From Brachycybe producta (taxonomy: Eukaryota > Arthropoda > Diplopoda > Playtdesmida > Andrognathidae): a stretch of DNA of 64,000 nucleotides. Below the pieces are notes generated by a model. The model had not been told where the DNA came from. It made no database searches and saw only the letters and a program-made list of their open reading frames with translations. Position numbers and translations under genes: made by a program. Of the stretch, positions 47,501 to 56,284 are shown piece by piece. The stretch is taken from positions 5,931,722-5,995,721 of the forward strand of contig JAUPFP010000001.1 of NCBI GenBank assembly GCA_036925085.1, in the 5' to 3' direction. Each line of letters starts with the position of its first letter. Positions within the stretch are counted from its first letter, which is position 1.

Positions 47501-48433
47501 GTATTTAAATGCAATAACTTTCGTTAACGGGGAATACACAAAATATAAAGATCCTCTGCATTTGAATACATTACCTATACAAAGGCAAAATATTGCTAAG
47601 AGAAATCAAACTTAATCAATACCCGGTAATTATTTTTAAAACAATATATAAAGCTGAAATTACTAAGTAAAAACCTAGAATTTTTTTTTTAAATTACACC
47701 AACGAAGTTACCAATTAAGTTTTCAGCTAATTAACTCATTAAAAGTTCATAAAAAAAATGTTATTACAACAATAAAATTTTAAATGATTATTTAACAATA
47801 AATGACTAGTAGTTGTTTACAAACTAATAAATACCATTAAAAATTATAATGTTAAGAAGGAATCATATAAAAAGTATAGTTAGATGTTTATTATATAAAA
47901 TAAATTTATTTATGCAGGTGTTTAGTATGTTACTTCATGAAGATATTTTAGCCAAATATGATGCTTTATTTAATAATGGTTTCTCTATGAAACGACAGAC
48001 TATTTATTCATCATTTTGCCTCTGAAATTCTCAATAGTTTCATCAACAGAAAACATGAAACACATCCATCCATGATTCAATACCCATACTTAGATTTGAC
48101 CCTCGCGGCAATATACGAATGAATCACACTTGTTTTTCAAGTTTTCAAAATCTCAAAACTTGTGAATCATACAGTAGAAGAAAAAAAACTAATCTGGCAA
48201 TGTTACTGTAACCATAAGGAGGCTATGCTTTCCTATAAGGAGGGCCATGAGGAGGGCTATGCTGTAACTATAGAAATGACACGACGCTTCAGTTTAAAAC
48301 AAAACGCTCGTCAATGAAGTAACATCGTACAAGGTGTTCCAAATGTATCAGCATATTATAGTGAAATAGTGAATTTTAAAAAAAAATTCTTATTGACATG
48401 ATTATATGTAAATTTTTATACAATATACCCTTT
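44533..48433. other. 3' flank of the BTB gene and intergenic DNA
   Basis: No supported coding exon. A short IR near 44640-44770 repeats GGGTCGGGCTGAACC/GGGTCGGGCTGGAAC around a CTCATAAACTTCATGAG hairpin. Several AATAAA hexamers occur, so the BTB transcript end cannot be fixed. One Tigger-like element is listed separately. Confidence 0.45.
45013..45500. mobile_element. Tigger/pogo-like non-autonomous element
   Basis: TA precedes the left end (CAGAATTATAAAATCTCAAT) and follows the right end (TAATCGAGATTCTACTG). The inner arms share GGTCCGGATTACTGG against ACTCCGGATTACTGAG. The interior contains repeated GTCATATGACAAT-like palindromes and no coding sequence. It is related to 5073-5202. Confidence 0.75.
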
Positions 48434-48441
48434 ATTATTAC

Positions 48442-49369
48442 GAGGGTCAACGGTTTTATGAAAATGCATATTCTTTTTGCTGCTTTATATTTCATGCTGT
48501 GTCAGATTTAAGCACGATTCATGTGATATGAAGTCGAATAACACTAGTTTTATTTTGCATATAATTGCATATTTAAGGGTATTTGTATTTTTGGGGAATT
48601 TTACCTATTAAGGGCATATTTAACACTTTTTTTCTAGAAAAATTAGGATTTTTCTATTTTAGTTCAAGAAACTGAACAAATTTTCAGTCATTCAAGAACT
48701 TGCAAGACAATTTAAAATGTGCTATTGGAAATACTTCCAAAGAAGCAACAAAGAAATTGACCACTGTATTAGAGAAAAATAATGGCTATTAAGAGCTCCA
48801 GAAGATTTGTGCAGTTTTGAATGGTGAAAATCTTAATGAAGATATCAAGTGTGTCTATTTCTGATATTGCTCGTTTTAAGCGGGACCAGTCACATCTTGT
48901 GACGTAGAACGTACTTTGTCGAAGTATAAAGCACAGGCATTTAGAAATCGGGACGAACACAAGTTGGCTCCGCCCTTTTTATGACGAACGCAACTTCTAA
49001 TTGGTTGTTATGTAGTCTGACGTCTCCGCCTATTTCAACATCGAACCACACAACAAACCAATCAGAAGTTCCCGGTCGTCATAAAAAGGGTGGAGCCAAC
49101 TTGTGTTCGTCCCGATTTCTAAATGCCTGTGTATAAAGCTCTACTCCATAATTATTTGCATAATTTTAAGTTTGAAAATTTGAGAATGTTTTTTGTTGTG
49201 TATTTCAATCCCAAAAAAAAATTTGTGCAAATGAGATCCAATAGTGCATATTTTGTGGGCATATTTTAGGATTTTTGACAGCATATTTTGTGGGCATATT
49301 TTAGGATTTTTGACAGCATATTTGCGTGCATATTTCTTTGATTTTTAGGGCATGAAACCGTTGACCCTA
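48442..49369 (+). mobile_element. Degenerate hAT element with perfect 8-bp TSD
   Basis: Ends AGGGTCAACGGTTTTATG and CATGAAACCGTTGACCCTA are inverted repeats. ATTATTAC flanks both sides (48434-48441 and 49370-49377). Plus-strand coding remains near 48880-48932 read PVTSCDVERTLSKYKA, the conserved start of the hAT C-terminal dimerisation region, and resume after the nested insertion as LLHN. Stops and frame changes upstream show the transposase is dead. Subterminal direct repeats of GCATATTTTGTGGGCATATT occur at 49243-49310. Confidence 0.88.
48933..49130. mobile_element. Palindromic MITE with perfect 9-bp TSD (copy 2, nested in hAT)
   Basis: A 198-bp element starting ACAGGCATTTAGAAATCGGG and ending CCCGATTTCTAAATGCCTGT, as in the copy at 12346-12555. 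The flanking 9-mers GTATAAAGC are identical (48924-48932 and 49131-49139). The duplication lies inside the KYKA codons of the hAT remnant, so removing the element and one 9-mer restores the local hAT reading frame. Confidence 0.93.
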
Positions 49370-49377
49370 ATTATTAC

Positions 49378-50450
49378 CTTTTTTTCATATTCATATTTCA
49401 TGGTGAATGTGTATGAACGTAATTTTCTGATAATATTTGGCATCAAAGAGGTGAAATTTATTAATTTATTACCTTATTTATTTAATGTTACAAAGGAGTA
49501 TTTTACACAAAGGAGTGCTCAACTGGCCCCAGAAGTCCCAAAAATCTTGGAAAAACACAAAGATTCAAGAATTTTTAAAATTCTGTTATTCCTTGCTGTC
49601 CCCTGAGTAGGGACTGAAAAGATAATGTTTTTATTTATCCTTTTCTGTCTCACTTATTCCAAGGTTCTGAACAAATCTCGAAATCTTTTCCAGATGTACT
49701 TCTGTGTACTTCTTTTTCACTTATTCCACAGTTCTGTGAGCTTTTGACGTCGACACTATAATTTTTACCAACTTGTAGATGGTGTTTTCTGCGACTCGTT
49801 TCTTCTTGTAATCGCGTGGTGCCCCCGCATGAGGAAGATCCGAGTCACAGAAGTAGCTGGATGGAGTTGGATTACGATCATCCTCCTGCATGGGGGTGAA
49901 ATCGATGCAGAAGGATGGTGGCCATCCTGCTCTCTGTCGACGCTGATATACATCTTCTCCTGAATGTAATTACTGATAGAAGATGTTGTAGCTGCATCAG
50001 GATCGTATGTCTCCTGCCTTATGGTGTCTCCGGCCTCTGTAGAGAAGTTATTTGTTACCGAACATAAAGACAGCGCAGTTTCTCATTGTAACACTTATTC
50101 ATTCTTGTACAGAAACTCAGATTACAAGAATGAACGTTTGATATTAAAGGTGCGTCCTCATTTAAATTAATAAAAATGTTCACAATGAATGTGTCTTCAA
50201 GTTACATGTAATGTTAAACTCACTGCTTAAAATAATATGATGACTTTTTTGGAGAACTTCATTAAAAATTGTGTATTTTGCTTTATATCTAAAATGTGGA
50301 TGTTTTATGTTAATTATGTATGACATCACATATGTGCAGTGTACTGTCATACATATTTAGAGACAATCCACACATCAATTGGGCTTTTGGTTCAAAAGAT
50401 ATTAAGAAAAAACGAAAGTCGGCCATTTTCCAAGATGGCCGCCAACTTGG
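49378..50450. other. Intergenic DNA, no gene seen
   Basis: No supported exon. A GC-richer block at about 49740-49960 has short open frames on both strands with no recognisable domain; it may be part of an unplaced mobile element. At 50425-50446 AAGATGGCCGCC resembles a YY1-type site. Confidence 0.4.
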
Positions 50451-50459
50451 CGTCATGCC

Positions 50460-50778
50460 TAGACCTGTGCGCCGTAGCATATTGATCGGCGGCGGAGGGC
50501 GAGGGTAAATACGAGCAGCGGCGGCGGCGACTACCGGCGTCTGGGATTGATATATTGAATGAGGTAATTATCGATATAAATTGAAATCGATAAATATCGA
50601 ATATGGCATCATTTCATTCCTATGGCAGTTTTTGAAACAAAACCAACCAAAACAAATTTTAATTCGGCGGCCGCCAGTCATACACCGGCGGCGAGTGGCG
50701 GCGGGTTTTTTAAAAAAAAGTACATGCGGGGAGCGGCGGCGTTTTTAGCTTCAAAAACACCGGCGGCGCACAGGTCAA
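50460..50778. mobile_element. GC-rich hAT-type MITE 5' of COQ3
   Basis: Ends TAGACCTGTGCGCC and GGCGCACAGGTCAA are inverted repeats. GTCATGCC flanks both sides (50452-50459 and 50779-50786). The arms are packed with CGG triplets, in sharp contrast to the AT-rich middle (GATATAAATTGAAATCGATA) and to the host sequence. It ends about 300 bp before the COQ3 start codon, so it may lie in or near that promoter. Confidence 0.87.
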
Positions 50779-51073
50779 GTCATGCCGAAGTGCCTCCATA
50801 TCTGAAATCAAGTCTTTTACATATTTCTTCCTATTTGCCAAGTTTGGTGCTTTTATCATAAAGTGCACAATCAACTCACCAAGCTACTGGATTATATAGA
50901 TTGTCGTCTGCACCGCTCATCGGCCGCTTGAAACGTTGGCGCTGATGCCAGAAAGGGAGGAGCTAATCGATGCACACAAACTTCAAAGTGCGGACAGTAG
51001 AGTGAGGTCTCTTCGTCTTTACTCTCTTTGGTATAACAGTTGTTTGACTTGTTTCCCTTTTCAAATTCTCGAT

Positions 51074-52910
51074 ATGAATCGAAGTTTATCAAAACTTTTC
51101 GTGCGACATGCTAATAGCTCACTACACAGATGTTCTTTATTTAGGTAATAATTACCTTTTATATTTGTAAATTAACTTAATTGTTTTTTTATTTTTGTTT
51201 ATATGTTCAAACTTCAATTATGTAACCTAATCTTTCAACTTAAACTTCCAATGAACATGATTCAAATATAAAAAACCTTGGAGTTAAAAAACGTACGATT
51301 TTAAACGTTATTAAAAAATAGAAGGACCTTTTCAAAATATATAAAAAGGAAACATCGTGAAGCCAATACATGAAAGTGTCTGCTAATTATTTTGCTATTG
51401 TTCTAAATCGTTTTTAACAAGAGTTTTTCAAATGTTTTGGGGCCAATGGGATTTAACATGGGGTTAAAAAAACGAACGACTTTGAACCTTGTTTCAAAAT
51501 AGAAGGACCTTTTCAAAAATTATATAAATCGAGCACTTGAAGAACAATACTTTTTATTGCATTTTGCGCTTTACTGTATTTTAATTGAGCGATTGTGAGG
51601 CGATTTCTTGCAGTTTTAGTAACACCATATAAGAACACTCATTTGCCTCGTTGTCGTCTGCTCAAAACAACAAGATGGACGACGTGGATCTAGGCTTCTT
51701 AAGCTATCATAGAGTTCAAGTTGAAATATGTCCTACTTGCTTTCATGAATTAGGAGTGCATTTTAAAAAAACATTAAATGCACTCATGCTATGAGAAATT
51801 ATGTACGTACACTTGTAGTTTGTTCTTGCAATGCACCCTATATATTTACTAATTCCTAAAAACCCAATTTTTTTATTTCTTTCCATACAGATTTCTTTCT
51901 AATGAGAAATCAACAGTAATAAAAGGTGAAGTTAAAAAATTTGATGACTATAGTAAAGAATGGTGGGACGATAACGGGCCCGCGAAAGCTCTTCATAATC
52001 TAAATAAAATCAGAGTTCCATTGGCTCGAGATGGAATCTTAACTACGAGAGGAACTCCTTCACCGAACTTTCAGAAGGATCCACTACCACTCAAAGGATT
52101 CAAGATTCTTGACGTTGGCTGTGGAGCTGGAATCTACAGCGAGGTCAGTATTAAGAGGCAGCTGATTAACTGAAAAAGAAACTAAATAATATTTAGTGTT
52201 TCGATACAATGACATTATTTTTCACTGTAAAATTCATTATGTAAGTGGTTTTTTACAGGGGTTGGCAAGGATTGGAGCAGAAGTAACTGGAATCGATGCA
52301 TCCGGAGAAATGATATCGGTAGCTAAAGAGCACGCTGCTCTGAATAAATCTTTAAACCCGGTTCCGAATTACATCAACACAACAATTGAAGATCACGTCA
52401 AGGAACACGTAGATCAATACGATGCCGTAGTTTGTTCTGAAGTTATCGAACACGTCGAAAACAAACCGTTTTTCGTGGAACAGTGTGTCAAAAGCGTTAA
52501 GGTGCTTCCTTCCTTGGAGTCTTTCGATCGTATTTTATAATGGATAGTCTTTTACTCAATTTTCTTAGAGCGGTGGATCACTGTTTTACACTACGATCAA
52601 TCAAACGTGGGCTGCTTGGTTCGTTATGTTGTTTCTTGCCGAAAACATTGTTCGTGTCTGCCCCAAAGGAACTCATCATTACGATCTTTTGATGCCACAT
52701 CGAGATCTCGAGAAATATCTCGTTCAAAGTGAGTTTTAGTCACTCTTTTAATTTATATTAAAGTACTATACTCGCAATTTTATTGAATTTTGAATTTTAG
52801 GTGGTTGTCAAATGAGATTACTTCAAGGAATGTGTCTGATGCCAAATTACGAGTGGAACTATATCAAAACTGTAAACATAAGTTACATTATGCATGCTAT
52901 CAAGAAATAG
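51074..52910 (+). CDS. COQ3: COQ3, mitochondrial ubiquinone biosynthesis O-methyltransferase
   Basis: SAM-dependent methyltransferase that performs both O-methylation steps of ubiquinone synthesis at the matrix side of the inner mitochondrial membrane. Exons 51074-51144, 51891-52143, 52259-52501, 52569-52728 and 52801-52910 give 278 residues. The first 24 residues (MNRSLSKLFVRHANSSLHRC...) are basic and Ser-rich without acidic residues, a good presequence. An in-frame ATG at 50939 is less likely because the added part is acidic. Class I methyltransferase motif I is ILDVGCGAG at about 97-105, with the ribose-binding acidic residue in GIDASGEM. Family signatures follow: YDAVVCSEVIEHV, GGSLFYTTINQTW and GTHHYDLLMPHRDLEKYL. 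The usual length is 300-370, so it is slightly short, mostly at the N-terminus. Intron 1 holds a repeat also found upstream of DRG1. Confidence 0.95.
51280..51700 (+). repeat. Repeat unit in COQ3 intron 1 (copy 1)
   Basis: About 420 bp that recurs, in the same orientation, at 54690-55120. Landmarks are GGAGTTAAAAAACGTACGAT, GGGGCCAATGGGATTTAACA, GAGGCGATTTCTTGCAGTTT and, at the end, AACAACAAGATGGACGACGT. I estimate more than 90% identity by eye. Homology ends just after GTGGATCTAGGC. Confidence 0.9.
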
Positions 52911-52924
52911 AAATACCTACCTGA

Positions 52925-53090
52925 GCAAACTATCTAATACTCATCTGGCCAACCAACGAAGTTAGTTCCGGGTTCGAATTCTAATTTGGGCATGGATGGT
53001 TAATCTTATAGACAATTTACTTGTACTGAAATTGCTTTCAATTGTAATTGACTTGTTTTAATGGGAAGTTAAACAACCCAAGCAAAAAAG
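52925..53090 (+). repeat. Possible tRNA-derived SINE
   Basis: GGGTTCGAATTCT at 52972-52984 is a good pol III B box. A TTAATGGGAAGTTAAACAAC tail-like stretch follows at about 53058. An A box is not convincing (TGGCCAACCAACG at 52948). It lies just 3' of COQ3. The call depends mainly on the B box. Confidence 0.35.
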
Positions 53091-54349
53091 AAGAAAATGA
53101 ATCGTTCTGCCCATTTATAGCTGACATATACCTCTTGTTACATTATACGTTATGTGTACATATACATATGATAGATTTGCGCATATAATGCATAGAAATA
53201 AATCATATCTATTTTTGAAAATAATATGCATATACAGTATGTCAAAAAATCGCTGGACATGACATGTCAATATGCCAGCCGATTATTTTAGTATTTTTTT
53301 GTCTAAAAATACTTATTTTGTTGTCAAATAAAAATATATGTATAATTTACTGTTTTGATGTTACGATTCTAGGTTATTTTGAGTAGTTTCTCTAAAGTGG
53401 ATTTCTTGAAGTAGAGAGACATCGAAAGAAGGGTACAAAAAAATTAAGAATTGAAAAGGTCTCAGAATTCAGAAGTATAAAAAATAGCCCAAAAGTTCCA
53501 CGAGTAAGAAAATTATAAGTCTCAAAAGAAATGACGATAAATTTCAACAAATAACAGTAAATTTCCATTTTCATAATGTTTGAGAAGTGGGTTAAGAAAG
53601 TTCTGACAATCATAAAGTCATGAAAAGTATTAAGAAGTCCATATATTAACGACGAAATACCATACACAAAATGCTGACGAAAACTAAAATAAAAAGTTGC
53701 ATTTTTTCCTTAGAAAAAAAAAGAGGCAAAAATCGAAATCTTTAAATGACTTGAGAAACATTCAAAACTAAAAATGAATTACAAGAAACTATCCTAAATT
53801 TAAATAATTATATTTGTTTAAAAATTCTCACCTAGTCACTTAAATGATTTTCAATAAGCTAATTTTTATTTGTTTTTGTTTTTTTAAGAAAAGTTTTAAA
53901 ATTCCATTTTTGTTATTTGATTATATTTGAAAACCATTTATACCCTATTAAACAATTTTAAGAAAAGTTTTTAAAAATTCCTTTTTATTTGGAATTTCTT
54001 TAAAGTTGAAAACTATTTTTAATGGAGTAAAAAAATATCAAAAAAAATTAAATTTTCAATTTTGTTTACAACGAAATTTAACCCAAGAAAGGTCAATAGA
54101 AGTTAATAAATCACGATTTTAATTTTAACAAATAAAACTTTAAACTATTTTCAGACAAGCCCCCCCCCCCCAAAAAAAATAACCATAAAAACCTTCAACA
54201 TAAGTCCAACGCGTTACCATACTTAAGAGCCTAGATATAGCGTTTATTTCAAAACTTCTCCCAATGTCGGCGCTGCGATCGTTGTTGATTTAAAAACGGG
54301 TTTTTAACGTTTTTTCTCCAGGTTTCAAGTCACATAATAATTAATAAAA

Positions 54350-55120
54350 AAATAATTTCGCGTGCTAATCTTATAAAAAGAAAACATGGTGAAGTCAATA
54401 GATTAATGCACGTGCTAATTATTATGTGATTGTTCTAAGTCGTTTTAATGGGAGTTTTTCAAAAGTTTGGCTGGCGGTTTTTTGCTCCTATGGGAATTAA
54501 CATGGAGTTAAAGAAACGTAAGATTTTAAATGTTATTTAAAAATAGAAAGCCCCTTTTAAAATTTAGAAAAAGGAATAATCCTGAAGGCAATAAACACGT
54601 GTAAGTACGTGCTAATTTTTCTGATTGCTCTAAATCATTTTTAATGAGAGTTCTCTTAACTTTTGTTGGACGGTGTTTTAGTCCTATGGGACTTAACATG
54701 GAGTTAAAAAACGTACTATTTTAAACGTTATTAAAAAATAGGACCTTTTCAAAATTTCTAAAATGGAAACGTCGTGAAGCCAATACTTGAAAGTATGTGC
54801 TAATTATTTTGTTGTTGTTCTAATTCGTTTTAACGAGTTTTTCAAATGTTTGTGGAACGGTTTTGGGGCCAATGGGATTTAACATGGGGTTAAAAAACGA
54901 ACGACTTTGAACCTTGTTTAAAAATAGAAGGACCTTTTCAAAAATTATATAAATCGTGCACGTGAAGAACAATACTTTTCATTGCATTTTGCGCTTTACT
55001 GTATTTTAATTGAGCGATTGTGAGGCGATTTCTTGCAGTTTTAGTAACACCCTATAAGAACTCTCATTTGTCTCGTTGTCGTCTGCTCAAAACAACAAGA
55101 TGGACGTGGATCTAGGCTGC
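54350..55120 (+). repeat. Tandem array of about 190-bp units, COQ3-DRG1 spacer
   Basis: At least three diverged units start near 54380, 54574 and 54767. Each has the order GTGAAGxCAATA, GTGCTAATTATT, GTTCTAAxTCGTTTT, TTTTTCAAAxGTTTG, CTATGGGAxTTAACATGGAG and ATAGAAGGACCTTTTCAAAA. A unique tail (CATTTTGCGCTTTACTGTAT to AACAACAAGATGGACGTGGA) closes the array at 55120. The last one and a half units plus the tail correspond to 51280-51700 in COQ3 intron 1. Non-coding. Confidence 0.8.
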
Positions 55121-55312
55121 AGTTGCAACTACAGTGCTGCCATCTAATGCCAAACTCAGTAAAGAATCGTAATTAATACGCGATTGTGGTTTGCATTGGT
55201 GTCCATGTGTTTAATATATATATATATACGAAACAAGAGATAAAACTAGAAGAAATTGTTATATTTTCAACGTGTTTTTCCTGTTACTTCATATTCTTTA
55301 CGCTTTGTTACG

Positions 55313-56252
55313 ATGGGTATTCTTGAAAAAATCGCCGAAATTGAAAGAGAAATCAGTCGAACACAAAAAAATAAAGGTAGTTATAAGAAGTGGCGGACAC
55401 AATCGACGACATTCCGCGTCCGTGTGTTCCCATTTCACATTTCAATTTTCAATCTTTGAAGCTTGTTTTATTTAACAACTTTTGACGTTTTTTCTTCTCT
55501 TGTAAATGTAGCTACCGAGTACCATTTGGGTGTTCTGAAAGCGAAACTTGCTAAATATCGAGCTCAACTATTGGAACCTCAAGGGAAAAAAGGCGAAAAG
55601 GTCGTCCAAAAAGCAATCCTATCCTAAAAGAACAACAATCCCATGTCCTATACCGTGTATTAAAGAATACCCTGTACTGTATACGTGTATATGTTTATGT
55701 ATAGGTGGTTAAAGTTAGGGGTGTGTGGGCGATGACATCCCACCCTAGTTCTATGGGGTTTATTCTTAATAATTGCTAAGTCATAGTTAGGGCTAAACTC
55801 ATTAACTGTTTGAAATGAAACATTCTGTAGAAAATTCATGAGAGTTTAGCTATACTTTTGACTAAACACAATCATTAAGAATACCGCACTCTCAATGATT
55901 TGTTTTAAGTCAAAACTAGTGCCAAATTCATTAACTTACACACAAAACTTCCTATTTAAATGTTCATGAGTTTGGCACCAACCTTTACTTAGCAATCATT
56001 AAGAAAACGACTCTAAAAAAAAAGAACTCACCTCACAATCCCAATGTATACAATCTGAAAAAATTCATTCCCCAAGTTCGTAATTGTTTAATAATTCAAT
56101 GAACACCCATCTTTTTCTATAAATAGGACATTTTTCTGGATTGATTTAGTAGAAATGCCAATGTGTGTTATTTGCGTGCAAAAGATAAAAATCGGCACAA
56201 TTATAATTAATGCAGTTAAGAAACATGTTGCAGTCTATTATATAGAATAATC

Positions 56253-56284
<32 letters not shown>

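Noticed and set aside
50939-51073. Upstream in-frame ATG for COQ3
   Set aside because: The added residues are acidic and unlike a mitochondrial presequence, while the part after 51074 is a typical one. A start at 50939 is not excluded but is less likely.
52940-52990. Functional tRNA gene at the B-box GGGTTCGAATTC
   Set aside because: No cloverleaf can be drawn: the acceptor and anticodon arms do not pair. At best it is a SINE remnant.
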